Shown: positions 46,693-59,830, counted from the stretch's first letter. The stretch is DNA of 64,000 nt from Polyodon spathula (GCF_017654505.1 NC_054548.1:36201570-36265569), one strand, 5' to 3'. A program made the numbers and translations. Notes: a model not told the origin generated them from the sequence alone.

Positions 46693-49682
46693 CTAAGGAA
46701 AGAAACAAAAAAAAAAAAAAACAGAAAAACTGATTATTAAACATATTCATATTATTAAAGATTGACATTTTTATGCTTTTGTTGGCAGTGACTTAACTAA
46801 GGTACATAACAGCCAATCACTGAACATTTTTCAGTTAAAGCCTTTGATGACTGTACAGTTGCTCTCAGATTGCATTTTTTCAGGTTCTTTGCTGCTGCAG
46901 TTATAACTTAGCAGCTGCAATGCAAGAGGAGGCTGCCAACCCAGTAATTGTAATTGTAATACATCTCGTAAAGTTGCTTAGAATTGTTTAGAAGTTTAGG
47001 AGTTAATGTATATCATGAAGTACATTCACTTTAGGTATATAAAAATGTAAGGATCACATATTTAAGAATATCCCTAAATCCAATACATTGTGCTAAAGAA
47101 TGATCTTACCAAATTTTACCAGAATTAGATAAGCAATTAAAAAAAAAAAGTAAAAATGTGGGCCGGATGGACTGATCAACTTCCATAAATCAGCAGGAAT
47201 GTAAAAATGTAAGTACATTGGATCGAGTGGCATATCCATACAGACAAAGACTGTAAAATCCTTACGGTCCCAGAATAAGGTATTTGATCAAACCAACCTT
47301 TTAGTGAAGTAGCCTATTGTTTCAACAGTATATAACCCAACAGAACTACAGCAATCAAGTACGCTTTTAATATATATATATTTTGAAATAATTTGTAAAA
47401 TAGGCAAGTGTTTTGCCTAGTTTATAAACTACGTAGCTTATACTGATAATTTTGCAAGCAAAAGAAAAGGGGTTCTAAGCAAATGTATCTTTATTATACA
47501 GAACTTTTGACTGTTTTGCAAAACAGAAAATGGTCCTGCTGAAAATGCCTATTTTAACAAAGGCATAACCAAATATGTTAGCCGTTTTAATTATTTCAGT
47601 GTATTTACAGAGGGGTATACACTGAGATGTAGATCTCATTAACAAGCAGGCCCCCAAGGCAAGCAGCTGCATTGCCTAATGTCCGATCTTATAAAAAAAT
47701 TAAAAACCTAGAAATTGGTATACATTTTTTTGAGCAAAATTACTGAGACAGCAAGTATACTAACAAACAGCAAGGTTTAAACTGAATACAATTAAAATAA
47801 TTTCAATCCCGCTTATGAAGATTTAATTTAAGTGCTAAAGATATTTTTTGGCATATTTTAGAAAGCGGCTTCTGTAAAATGTTATAATATATAAGTATCA
47901 TGAAAACACATTTAGATGAAAATGTAAAATACATTTAGTAAATATGCAATTCCCAATATTTTTTAATCAGTTTACTGAGCTAAAGTATGAAAGTAGTAAC
48001 ATCAATATATTTGACTCTCAAATGTTTTAAGGATACTTCTCTTGGCAAAAAATATCTTAAACTGCAAAGAAGATGAATGAAGAAAGTATTCAACAAGTAG
48101 ACACCAAGGACTAATATTATACATAATTGTGTTCATTTACCTAATGGACTATACTATTGTTATAAAAAAGAACCAGTGGTGGGCACTGTCATTAAAAAAA
48201 TACATAACAGCAACAGAATTATGGCCTTGGGAAATTCAGTGGAAAATTCAGTGAGGACTACTCATCTGTAAAGTTACACCAAGGATCCAATTGAATAACA
48301 GTTAACACAGGAATTACTTATTGGTACACTTTTAAATTCTAAGGAAGTTAAACCTCACCAGTGCCACAAATCAATAATATAAATAAACTTACCATTTTAC
48401 TTTAAACACTACAAATACTTTTGTGTAGTAATAATAAAAAAAACCAAATAGTATTCATATTAGTTTATCACCGAGTTAGTCTTTGTCATCTGGATGGATT
48501 TTGCCAAACTTATTGAGCTGATCTTAGGGGTAATTTTTTTTTTAAATCATTTTCAGCATCTCAAACAGCTTGTTCAGTTGTAACAACACACTGGATACTG
48601 AAGTAAACGGCAGCTATGTTTCAACATGAAAGTGACAGTTCGCCTCGTTCAACCTTGACCTCTGTACACCAGAAGCAGTTTTATTGAACAAGTATGTTTA
48701 CGTACATTTAAAGCAAAATGGTCTTTGTTGATGATTACATATGATAAGTGCATTGGTTTGGTTATCAAACAAAAAAAGCCTTGCTTTTTCCATGTTTTTC
48801 CGTGTTATTCCACAGCAAACAGATTCCTAGGCTCCCAGGTTATCACCAGTAATTAAACTACCAAACCATATTAGTAGGAAACCTCAGTATAACATGATTG
48901 AGTCAGCAGACTGATTTCATAAAGGAAGTTTTTTTTTTCTTTTAATCACCATCATCATTTAATAGATTGAATTACAGGTGCACTCCACTTATAACACACT
49001 CCAAGGGACAATGGAAATCAGTACATTATAAACAAAGTACATTGTAAACACAATTCAAAATGCTGTATGTAACTGCGAACATAGCTACCTTCAATGTTTA
49101 CTCTCTGTAGACATGTCATAAATGATAAAAAAAAAATGTTTGTATACAAGAAAGCTTAACTGCCAAAACACACCCCTGTGGGCCGTACAATATAATAAGT
49201 AGTACCATTTTACTAATTTATATTTTTGCTAAACATAATTAAAATTGTATACGTTATATGTTTAAACCGTGCAACGACTGGTGCCAACAAAAGCTCAGAA
49301 GAATAAAAGTAAACAGCAACTGTTTTCCTGTCTGACATCACAAATGCCATGGTGACTGTCATTTACTGTCCCGGATGTACCTTATTTGCGCAAAACATCT
49401 ACCCATGGAACAGGAAAACTGTAAGTATTAAACGGTACATACCTTATAAGCGAGTCCATTTTAACCAGAGTAAATCCCCATTTAAGCCCATGTTATATGG
49501 CAGGGACATGCCTCCTCAATACATTGTAAACAGAATTTGTTATAAAGAAACTTTATACAGGTTTGATTGTATATTTTTATAAATAGTTCTGTTAAAAAGT
49601 TTACGATACAGGTGAACACAGAAGGGTTATAGAATAAATGTCAATCTTTTAGTCAAGCCTTACAGAACGATTTTTTTTTCTC

Positions 49683-49689
<7 letters not shown>
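46693..49689. other. Non-coding DNA, possible intron
   Basis: AT-rich with few repeats. An open frame at 49349-49420 (MVTVIYCPGCTLFAQNIYPW...) ends at a GTAAGTATT donor-like site on the plus strand but is otherwise unsupported. No named element seen. Confidence 0.45.

Positions 49690-49753
<64 letters not shown>
49690..49753. repeat. (TA)n microsatellite
   Basis: About 32 TA units. Confidence 0.97.
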
Positions 49754-49757
<4 letters not shown>

Positions 49758-51537
49758 CACTAACCTAAATTCTACAGTATCCTAAAGTTACCTTAAGTAA
49801 GGCATTGGGGTCTGTTAGTCTAATAAGATCCTTTATTTTGGTTCTACAGACATTTGAAGGTAATGTATAGGACTGAATTATAGGTGGCGGTTTATAGCAG
49901 GCTCAGATGGAACATTTTTATATTCAAAAAACCACTGCAATCTTCAGGGCTGGCTACAGAGCTGAGTAGAGCAATGGTACGATATTTATGGCAAAGCCCA
50001 TGGCGACTCAAGTTTTGCAGCTCCCAGAAGATGTCGTTTTGATATGAAGCAATGATCCAGAAAGGTATAGGTGAATACAGGGTGAAAAAAGAAAGTTTGC
50101 TGTAGGCAGTTAAAGTTTTAATGAATTTACAGTTCCCTTGTGATATGTGTGTAATAGAGGTAATACGAGTTAATCATTCAAAACTAGTTTTAGACAAGTG
50201 CCTTTAATACAGAAACGAATTTACTGTAAAGAGTGTAGTATTCAAACCGACAGGACCCTAATACTGGGGATAACGTTAAGCCAAAAGCCAAAATATTTAT
50301 TGCCTTTAATGTATTGATTTTACTCATATTCTAATGTTACTAATGATTCTAAGGTTTGAAAGCAACACACATTGTTAAAATATTTGGAAGCAAATCAATC
50401 TAATAACTAATAGTGGGAAAGCAGGAAACAGAGGGTCCTGTCAAATAAATACAATGGCACATTTTCTAAACGGAATACAAAACACATTTCACTTTGTATG
50501 TGTTTTTCAAAATGATCTTATCGGAAGTATTTAATCGAAAAGAGCTGTAAGCTTGTTGCTTCTAAATATTTTATTTCTTCAAAGCCTCTAAAGTGAGACA
50601 CATTGGGAATGGCAGTGCATGTACAGTGAGGTAAGGGTTATAGTGTGTATATAAAGCTTTATGACCTTGTAGTAAAGTAGTTATTCATTAAGCATGGCAG
50701 TATCTTGCAAAATTAGTGTAGGTGACCACTACTTACATCCAGTGGTTATTTTGTAAGCAAAAAGGTATTGGATCTCATAGGCGGCAAGCTTTTAAATTAA
50801 CCCCTGCTTAAATGCACAATAAGGTGACATCGTACTGTACAAATTGACCTATGTATGGACTTAAAAGTGACACCAAATATGCCCAGATTTGTATCATCTA
50901 AGAAAAAAAAACATGTGAACACATTTCCGAACAGAGGTTGAAACCGTTGGTTGTTTTTCAATTGAAAATGATATTTCACAGATACGGATCCATTATGGAT
51001 CCATTACAGTAATCATACGTCATAGTTTAAAATAATACAAAATGCAGTTAACATTAATTAACAATTACTTTTTTATATACTTACATACTGTGCAGCCTAC
51101 TTACTTTTTACATCAAAACCATTAGCACCTTTTTAGTTGTTTGTTGGTAACAACATGTTACTTTTCAACAGACAGCACTAGTTTTATAATTTTTTTGGAA
51201 ATGTTATATTTTATACATGCATATTAAGAGCTTGAGCTATCATTTAATTTATGAAAGCCATTTGCATACTGTAGATTCTCTTAAAAAAAAAAGAAAAATA
51301 ATATAAAAAAAAAATGTCTGGTTTACTCAGCAAACATTAAAACAGAATTGACAAACCTTCTGTCGAGAAATTACATTGAATTCCTGGCTAACCAACAAAC
51401 TATCAAGCCATCAAACCTCTGAGAACAGCCCTAGCACTGAGTATACTACTCTCAGGCAATACTGCAGCAAAAAAGATGATTCTGTCCTTCTAGATTCTTC
51501 TCTTGATCTTCTCTTGGCTATAATCTTCCTGTGATAT
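49754..51537. other. Non-coding DNA, possible intron
   Basis: No recognised repeat or coding block. Poly-A runs near 51280 and 51307. Confidence 0.5.
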
Positions 51538-52018
51538 TGTGATGGAAATATAATGAGTTCTGGTTGGAAATCTCTATCCCGACCTGTGAGAGTGCTAAAC
51601 AGCGAAAGGGGAAGTCTTTGGATGGGCTGGCCTGACAGTTCATTTCCGGGGTCGGGAAGTTGGTCAGCCTTGAAGAAGGTGAGACTCTTGCTGGAATGTA
51701 TTGACCTGGAAGGTAAACGAGGTAGCAGCTGCAGGCAATAGAGGCAGCTGCAATTGTTTACCAAGGGGTCATGCGTGATAGCATAAAGGGGCCAGAGAAT
51801 CCTTAATCTTTTCATTTTGCTTGGGTTTGTGTACTGACCTGAAAGGACTGTGTGAGACACCCATGAGATATCGCTGAAAAGAATATTCGTGAGTGTTTGT
51901 TTGTTTTTCGTGTTGTTAGTAATTGTTTTGTTTGTTAAATCACCAGACAGAGAAACACGTTCCAGAGCTGTCGCTTTTGGGCCAGCACAAGCCGGAACTG
52001 CACTTCACAACAGTCACA
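51538..52018 (+). mobile_element. LTR-family copy A
   Basis: It starts TGTGATGG and ends CAGTCACA. It shares the ordered phrases TCCCGACCTGTGAG, GGATGG...TGACAGTT, GGGTCGGGAAGTTGG and GTGAGTGTTTGTTTGTTTTT with copy B at 58418-59132 in the same orientation. TG...CA ends and lack of coding sequence suggest a solo LTR or short non-autonomous LTR element. No target duplication is visible. Confidence 0.55.
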
Positions 52019-52672
52019 AACTTATATAAGTTTTTTACTTCCTTAAGAATTTCATCTCTACATGCTGCTCTACAGTACAAAACTCAGCAGCTTTATTTTT
52101 AGTGAGCAAATAAGAGGTCACTTCTGGGTAGTCTATCTGGTTTTATGTTTCATCAGGCTTAGTCTCATATAACCTGTGGCAGAAAGACTTTTCAAATGAA
52201 TGCATTTTTTATAATAGGTTTTGTTGTGTTCAGTGTTTATAGGACACCGTTGCTTCCCTTATCATGTGTTGGCATATGAGGCAGCTGAAAGTACACCAAC
52301 TGTGCAGCTGTGCTGCATACAAGTCTATGTATTTTTAATGCACTCCTTAAAAATGAAAGCTTTTTATCAGAGAGGTCATCTAAAGGTGCACTACAAATAC
52401 AAAGCAAAGTCAATTTATAGAGAAAATACAATACTCCCGCAATCTACTTTAATTCCTGCAGAGACATTAATAAAAGCATAAGTAGGTATGCTTTTTTAGG
52501 ATATTATGTTGCTCTATACTTTGCATGACACTCTGAGTGTGAGACTTATGTCAGCATAGCACTGAGAAAACATTTTTGGGGATAGGTGCAATTTCATGTT
52601 GTTAAGAGAAGCTCAATAATTAATACTGTTCAATATGTAGCAAAAGAAGGTAGTGATAATGTTAGGAAATGT
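52019..52672. other. Non-coding DNA
   Basis: An 86-codon plus-strand frame at 52221-52481 has no recognised domain. No named repeat. Confidence 0.5.
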
Positions 52673-54255
52673 GGTAACACATTATATTAAGGTGCTGCTT
52701 ATTAATGTTTTATGCATGTTTTATAAATATATAATATATGCTTAATAACTATGTTATAGAGTGTTAATAAAGTATTGTATATGGTTTATAACCATGCAGT
52801 AGCCATAGATGGAATTACAGTTTTATAAAAAGGGACAGTTTTTCTATTCTATTTCTATTCTACTTTGGAATGTTTAACACTAGAAGCACCACAACAGTCA
52901 TTTTTTTAAAATAAAATGTTCTTAACTTATGTAACATATATGGGGCTGTGCATTCATATACCTTTCTGTGCGTATGTATTACATATTCTCATGAAGCATC
53001 AAACGCGAAAAACTGTGCGGTATGAATTACTTATTTATTTATTCACTCCTGCAGCCTTCACGACCAGCACTACTATAATGAAATGTAAATATACTAATAT
53101 GAAATGTAAAGGAGGCACGTTTCATAGCACGAATTAAGCACCTACTTAATAAAGGTAAACCAAAACACTACGATAGGATAGAAAACAAGTAAGAAATGAA
53201 TTTATAATAAAATGCAAATAAATAAACGGCCCTTAAAATTCACCATCTTGAACTACAAGATGTTAAATGTAGTACCAGTATTTATTTATTGGAGTAAAAT
53301 TCAGAACAAATGATGACCGGAATTAAAAGTTATATATACAAGGACATTAGAAATATTAAAGGATTCTATAAAGGTTATTGTGGCTGCTAAAATAATCATA
53401 CAGTAGTTTTTATTGTTTAAGGTGACACTGCTATAATTCCACAAATGTGTGCAGGTATGAACAGGTTTTAATTTGATCAGAAAAAAAAGAAAACTATTTA
53501 ATTGTCCTTATTATAAGCACATAGCTTGATCTCTGCCTACCTCTTTTACAAAAACTAAACTCCAGGCCTGACTAACAAAAAATGACCATACGTAAAATAA
53601 AATCATTATCATTGATTGGTACTGAAAATGGGAGGATTGAATATAATCGTAGAGGCAGGAAATCTAATCTTGCAGTTAACATGCGTTAACAAGTTCCTTT
53701 CAGTTTTAAGTAATGTCTTGTTCCCTTCAAACATGTTTAAGGAGAGATTCTGAAATAACAATAAGTTTATCAAAACTATGAAACATGAGGAAATATACTA
53801 TGCTAACTTTTAACACCCAAAAAGAAAAAAAATGGGAGGGTGGCGCAAATATAATTGCCTGCCCCGGGCACTAAAATGCCTAGTTACACGTCTGATGTTA
53901 TGTACTCAGTAAAAAAAGTGAATTACATCCAACTGTTTCTCCTTTCGTTATACTACATACAGTGTTTTGAACACAGCCATCAGAACAACTGATGCGGGGC
54001 TTCTAGGTATGAATATATATCCAGGTCTTCTAGTGTTAACCATGCAATAGTATAAACGGAATTACGTTTTTATAAAAGGGACAGTTTTTAGCCACCTATT
54101 GTACTTTGGGATGTTTAAAAGTAATTCTGTCAATGGCTATCGCATGGTTATAAACCGTCTATAATGCTTTATTAACACTCTATAGCATAGTTATTAAGCA
54201 TCTATTGTATAATTATAAAACATTGATAAGCAGCACCTTAATATAAAGTGTTACC
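52673..54255. mobile_element. Palindromic DNA transposon with long inverted ends, split by a nested element
   Basis: The left end GGTAACACATTATATTAAGG and right end ...CCTTAATATAAAGTGTTACC are inverted copies, and similarity continues for about 200 bp on each side (TTTATAACCATGC, GGAATTAC, AAAAGGGACAGTTTTT). Flanks GGAAATGT and AGAAAGGT agree at six of eight positions, suggesting an 8-bp target duplication. Removing the nested 1.16-kb element leaves about 420 bp of foldback DNA, a MITE with no coding capacity. The 8-bp duplication suggests a hAT- or P-like source, which is inference. Confidence 0.75.
52878..54035. mobile_element. piggyBac-like non-autonomous element nested in the MITE
   Basis: Both ends are flanked by TTAA (52874-52877 and 54036-54039). 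The inverted termini are CACTAGAAGCACCACAACAG on the left and, on the minus strand, CACTAGAAGACCTGGATATA on the right. TTAA target duplication and CAC/CCC-TAGAA-type ends are piggyBac features. The 1.16-kb interior has no transposase frame I can identify. Its position inside the palindromic element dates it as the younger insertion. Confidence 0.75.
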
Positions 54256-54436
54256 AGAAAGGTCAAGCAGTGTTTACTTACAGTATATGTAAAAAGGAAA
54301 ATCTAACTGGCCATGCTTGATTTTAAAAGTGTTTTGAACACCATTGAAATTTTATTATTGCTACATTAATCCAAATATGTGGCATCATCTGCTACAGCAG
54401 AAGCTCAGACTTTTTTGTGTGGTCAAAGTCACAAAC
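54256..54436. other. Candidate intron sequence
   Basis: Lies downstream (minus sense) of the exon-like block at 54437-54528. No separate feature. Confidence 0.4.
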
Positions 54437-54528
54437 CTTTTCTGGTAATCTAACCCGATGTCTTCGAATGTCAAAGACACTCCTCACATCTCCAGCAGGA
54501 CCATCGTTTCTGAGCCAGTTTATTATGC
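54437..54528 (-). CDS. Putative internal coding exon of an unidentified gene
   Basis: On the minus strand a pyrimidine-rich tract ending TCATTGCTTCAG gives an acceptor. Ninety-two bases then run without a stop to GAAAAG|GTTTGTGA, a plausible donor. The phase with two leading bases gives IINWLRNDGPAGDVRSVFDI then RRHRVRLPEK, a soluble, charged, non-repetitive sequence whose codon use looks protein-like. No element family explains it. I cannot name the protein. With the 46589-46692 block it suggests a host gene read right to left across this part of the window. Confidence 0.5.
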
Positions 54529-57500
54529 CTGAAGCAATGAGTATATCAAAGGAACAAATGGGTTTGAGGGTCAAATACAGGGTTGGTTTACTTATAGTAG
54601 TTAGTATTTAGAACTTCATATAACTTTTTAAAATACATTTCCACAACACAATAACAAATTAACCATACACAAACAACCAAACAGATGAAAGTCAAAAATG
54701 TCTTCTCTGATTTTTCCATTGTTACTGATATTTCAGTCCTATGTAATTAATTTACAATCTATTAACATTCATTGAAATGCCCCCGATTATCACACATTGC
54801 CTGTGGTGTCTCTTTCCTTGTCAAAGACACAAACGTTCTGGTGATTTAGCATGTTTTATGAAAGTATATAAAAAGAGGAGCCATTATTCCAGAAATTCAA
54901 ACTGTTTACTTATCTGTTGAATTGCAGTGCTAATTGTATGTAAAGGTACATTCACAGTATGAAAATCTAACCACAGGTGTCGTACTTCCTCAGCTGTGCA
55001 CCTGTCCAGTTAATGATCAATGCAACAACCAAGGCTTATTAAGAAGCATTACTGTCCGATAGTGTATAGAAATTAAGTATTTTAATTTAGAAAATGAAGC
55101 ATACAGTGATCTGTGTTTTTTCTTCTAGTTTGGGAACACAGTAACGTGTTCATCACTTGTATAGATACTCACAAAATATTACATTACATTTTTAAAGTAA
55201 TTTAATAAACAAATGAGGGTTAATAAATAATGGAGGAGCAGACAGACATGCACTACTGCTTCCATAGTGCAGCCGTGCACTTTATGTTATGGAACAAAGA
55301 TGATTACCTTCATCGAGACATTGTTCACTGAAGAGGGTCACCTCTACATGTGCACACAGCATTCAAATAATCTCCATGGGGACTCTCTGAGAGGGAGGTC
55401 TCCATTATAAACGTGGAGATATATGTCAGTGCATTTGTTCCATATATCACAAAAATAGCACGCATAAGGGCCATTGAGTCACTATCTCTTTACCACAGAA
55501 TAAGGAATATAATTGCCTAATTATGGTCTGGTAGCTACCAAACCTATAATATTCAGAAGAAAGACCCCATGAAAGGCAAACAGCAGTACTTTTCAAAGAG
55601 GAGGAATGTGAAAAGTAAATATAATTATATAGAAATGGGATTTCAACTTCATGCGTTTGATATTACATACAAGATCCTGTTCATAAGTGTGTTTCTTTTA
55701 ATAATTACGGTGCAACATGATTTAACTGGCTACTAAAGGGACTGATCCTTTGTAACCAGTTAATTCACAACTGAATGTATTTAATGTGTAACTTTCACAC
55801 AAAAAAATGCAAAACACTATAATGAGAGGTCCTGCACGTATACTTTTGTATATAGAGTGTGTGTGTGTTTTTTTTGTTTGTAAATAAATCTTAATTTGAA
55901 AATGTATAATTATGGGTAAGGACACAATTATATCAAGATGGTCACAACTTGCACAGACTTCCACTCAGTGTGAAACGAGAAAGTGAGCAGTACAGATCCT
56001 CTCAAGTGTCAGCAGTCCAAAGATAAAGCAGTGAGCAAACATCAAATAAAGGTGAATAACACAGAACTACAGGGAAAAAAAAGTTATTTAGCGAAATTAA
56101 GTAATCGGCAACTGACAGAAAAATATCCCAAAACAATTTCTTGAAAGAGGAGGGAGCAGGATTTACAGGACAAACAAACTTTTGTGCAGCCTCTGCAAAA
56201 CCTAAAGGGAGGGTTCCAGTTTTGGAGAAGCATGACACCTCAATTTCCAGCTCTTGGAGTTGTTGCTCTGTGGTGCTAGTACAGTGTACCCATCAAAAGA
56301 TGCAGAACAGTTGTTCAAATAGTTGATGTGCACAGGGGTGACAGACATTGCATCAAAAGTGAACATATAGGGGGTGATGTAAGGATACACGCAAAGTGAT
56401 TTGCGGGTACAAAACACCAATAATGCTGCCATAAATCATGTTTAGAATTATATTGAAATGCATTCAAATGAAGAAAAAAGCATGGAATTAGATGTAATCT
56501 GGATACTAAGCTGACACAAACATTACACTGTGATGGAAGGATTTTGAGTTGGGGGGGGGATACATCTATTATACAATTATATGTTTTTTGTTTTTTTTTT
56601 GCATATGACTCCTCCCATGTGTATGATGCGTATGACCCCCGCCCCCCCCCCTCCATATTTCTACCAGAAAAAAAAAAAAAAAAAAAAACAACACAGCAGC
56701 AATAACTTAATGATTGTTAAAAGATCAACAAAACAAGATTATGATGAGAAAAGTTATGTAATGGCATCTTGTGTAAGGGGGGGGGGGGAATAAAAAGCAG
56801 GCTAGTTGCGCTTAATGATTTTGGATTATATAATATATGTAGTCCAAGGGATGCTTTTCTGTTTTATATTTATTTGTCCAAAACAAACAAACAAAAAAAT
56901 CAGTACAATAATTATAAATGGATGTCATATTTCAGTCATCGGTCAGTTTACATTGATCCATTTGTTAAGTTACAGATAAAGTTATATTATTAATTAAAGT
57001 AATAGCATTTGATCAAAAGAAAACTCCATTATTACAACTACAGTTGTTCACACAGAAATTGCCTATACTGTTGGTGCAGCAAATTAATTCCATCTGGTTA
57101 AAATACAGTACTGTATGAAGAAAAGGTTTAACTGTTGTCAGGAGTGGACAGTTTGCACACGCTGGGAATTAGAACAAGAGAGTTGTATAGGATAATAATC
57201 TGTTGCATACAGGATGGGAATTTGCAGCTTCGCTAAATCTAAAATACCTGATAATTCATGCCTTACTGCTGACTGAACCGAGCTGTGTCTCTTCTCATCC
57301 TAGTTGCGACTGCATATGTGCAAATGCTCTACGTTTTCCAAAAAATGGAATCCATGTACACAGTTGGATTTATCAGAAGTGTCATTGGATTATCTATTCC
57401 AACTCATGTAAATACAGGAGTGTAGTTTACAGAAAACCAACTTTCTGATTCGGTTTTCCAAATACATTTGTTTTCTGAAAACTTGATCTCATGTACACCT

Positions 57501-58173
57501 ACTTATTGAAAAAGGTATGACTTTAGATGTTGAATTCTCCCACTGTTTCCCCATCTCTAGTTGCTCATAAACAGGTTTTTATTATATTAAAAACAAGATA
57601 ATAAAAACAGGACCCACTAAAAAGATTAAGCTAGTACAGACAGGCATATTGCCTTTGACTGAAAAACATCAACAATAAATGAAGATCCCAGAGACATGTA
57701 AAGAGTAGCAGACAGCATTCTCATTTCATTGTCGTGGATTAATGGTAATTCATATATTCACCAATGAAAAGGTCACAACAGGCTTCCTACTACCGTTAAT
57801 TGCAGAGGAAATGAAAACTAAAAAATGTTTTATATCAGTACTCAAAATACAGAGAGATGAAAGACCACAATTTTGATTATACCAAATAGCACAGAGTCAG
57901 ACTTGGTTAATATGTAATTAAAACTGAATGCCTGTGCATTTTTTCATTATTTTGTTCTGCAAAAAAGAAGGTTGATCTGTTATAAATGAAGCAATCAGTG
58001 TAAATACTTGGTGACCCCACTTAATTGAAACCAAACAATATGCATTACGTACTGTTTTTTCTGAAAGTTATGACTGTAAAATAAATAAACATATTCTTGC
58101 TCTGATGAGGTTCTATAAATACTGCTCATTTACACTACTCGTAATACAATGGCCCTTCTATGCCTACCATTGA
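54529..58173. other. Non-coding DNA; possible conserved block near 55290-55460
   Basis: The stretch 55290-55460 (GTTCACTGAAGAGGGTCACC, CTCCATGGGGACTCTCTGAG, GTCTCCATTATAAACGTGGA) is complex and unlike its AT-rich surroundings. It may be a conserved non-coding element. Homopolymers occur at about 56548 (G), 56640-56651 (C), 56668-56688 (A) and 56776-56788 (G). No gene is recognised. Confidence 0.4.
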
Positions 58174-59557
58174 AGATAAGGTTTTGGGTCTGTGAATAAC
58201 TTACAAGACTTGTATAAGAATCAGGCAGTTCCCATTGTGGATCCAAATATTACGTTTACAAAAAAGTCTTATAAATAAACTCCAAATGAGTGTAGGGCAT
58301 CAGTAAGGACAATATTGCACTCCAAATAGTGGTGAATCATTAATCTGTAAATACATTGGGAATTCTAAGCAAGTTCAGGTCAGACTTCAAAATAACCCAG
58401 CATTACCCAGTGACCCTTGTGACAGACAGCAAATGAATCTGAGTCACCAATCTCCCTCCCGACCTGTGAGGGCACAGTATAACAGGAACAGTGTGCCCCA
58501 GACTGGATGGTTTGACAGTTAATTCCAGGGTCAGTCAGAAGTTGGACATCCAAAAAGGGGATGAAGCCACAATACTAGAAGTGCGCCTTACACTGGCAGG
58601 CGATGAGTCAGTCATGGACTGGAGGAGAGATGATTGCACTCGCTACCAAAGGAGGGGGGGGGGGGGGGGTAACTGAAGGTATATCAGAGGATGTGGCCAA
58701 GTGATCTGTTCCTTTGTTATGGGTACGGACGGAGTGCAGATATAAAATAACTGTGAGTGTTTTGTTTTGTTGTTCTGTCATTATTTGTCATTGTTAGATG
58801 GCTAACACTAGCTGGGAGCTGACTCTAAAAGGCAGCACCGAACCCGAACTACACTGTACTACTGTTTCACAATTGTTGTATAGCACCACCTGCACAAAGA
58901 GCACTCATTGTTTGGATAAGTGATCGTGTCTGTGTTGTGCGTTATTATTACTGCATAATTATTTGGAGACTGAACCCTGTGGTTTAACTGAGCGATACAC
59001 ATTGGTGTGTGAGCCAATTATTATTATTTACCAGCATATAAAGAGCTGTTTAACCGTGAACTGTGTTGTTTAAAATCATTCCTGAGCACTGCATCACCTC
59101 TACAACTGTACATTACAAACCACTTTGCCACATCGTATACTACAGAATCAAGGCAAATACATCTATAGGATCAAGGCAAAGAAATGCATCAGCGGAATTC
59201 CCCAGTCCACTTTAGCTTCTGGGGGATGGGCCATTTTAAGGCCTGCAACTTTTACTCAGAGACTATGTTTTGAATAACAATGAACTGTAGAAGGTTTATA
59301 TTGGCGCCCGCAGCTGTACACACATTACACACGATGTGTACCACTGGTTTGCAAAATTTCGGCTGGACTGCATATAATCTTCTGCGATCAGTTGAAACTA
59401 AACAGGCATTTTAAGCTTATAGGATTGTATTGTTTATCTAGTGGTAGTAATGAGAAAACAGAAACAGGTAAGTTTGGTTGAACCCCCTGAACATACATTT
59501 TAATCTCTCAGTGTTAAAATTAGAAGGTAAGGTATTCACAGACCCAAAACCTTATCT
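58174..59557. repeat. 25-bp perfect inverted repeat flanking LTR copy B
   Basis: AGATAAGGTTTTGGGTCTGT plus GAATA at 58174-58198 is exactly inverted at 59533-59557. Both lie next to CTTAC/GTAAG-like sequence. The LTR at 58418-59132 sits between them, so the pair may be ends of an older element into which the LTR inserted, or a local inversion duplication. Confidence 0.8.
58418..59132 (+). mobile_element. LTR-family copy B
   Basis: It starts TGTGACAGACAGC and ends CTTTGCCACA. It shares several ordered phrases with copy A (51538-52018), including CTCCCTCCCGACCTGTGAGG and GTGAGTGTTTTGTTTTG. A G-run of about 16 lies at 58652-58668. A TATA-like CATATAAAGAGC lies near 59035. There is no open retroelement frame. 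The target duplication is not evident. Confidence 0.55.
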
Positions 59558-59624
59558 GAAGCACTGATGGTAAGTGCATATTTATACAAGTTTAATTTGT
59601 ATTTGTATTTGTAATTTGTTGTTT

Positions 59625-59830
59625 TCACGCTGGGTATGTTTAGAGGGTTTGATCCGCACTCGGTATGGTTCGGTACATTTGGTATGAAGTGTGAACAACA
59701 GTCCGCTTGGGAAACGAACCGCACCGAGTCCAACTAAAGAGTTGGTCTCGGTCCGTTTGGCAAAGGCACTGAGTCTGGTTTGCTTGCAAAACCTCAATGT
59801 GAACAACAGCTGGACTACACTAGCGTGCTC
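59625..59830. repeat. MITE-like fragment (tentative)
   Basis: The phrases CGGTATGGTTCGGTACATTT, GAAACGAACCGCACCGAGTC and GGTCTCGGTCCGTTTGGCAA form several short mutually inverted segments (CGGTNCG / CGNACCG). The two AGTGTGAACAACAG / AATGTGAACAACAG phrases repeat directly. This composition is typical of small foldback repeats. Limits and family unknown. Confidence 0.35.

Noticed and set aside
49349..49420. Plus-strand exon MVTVIYCPGC... ending at GTAAGTATT
   Set aside because: Only the donor is good; no acceptor or promoter context, and no family recognised.
51538..59132. LTR copies A and B as the two LTRs of one provirus
   Set aside because: They are too diverged from each other, the DNA between has no gag, pol or env signal, and it contains unrelated nested elements and an exon-like block.
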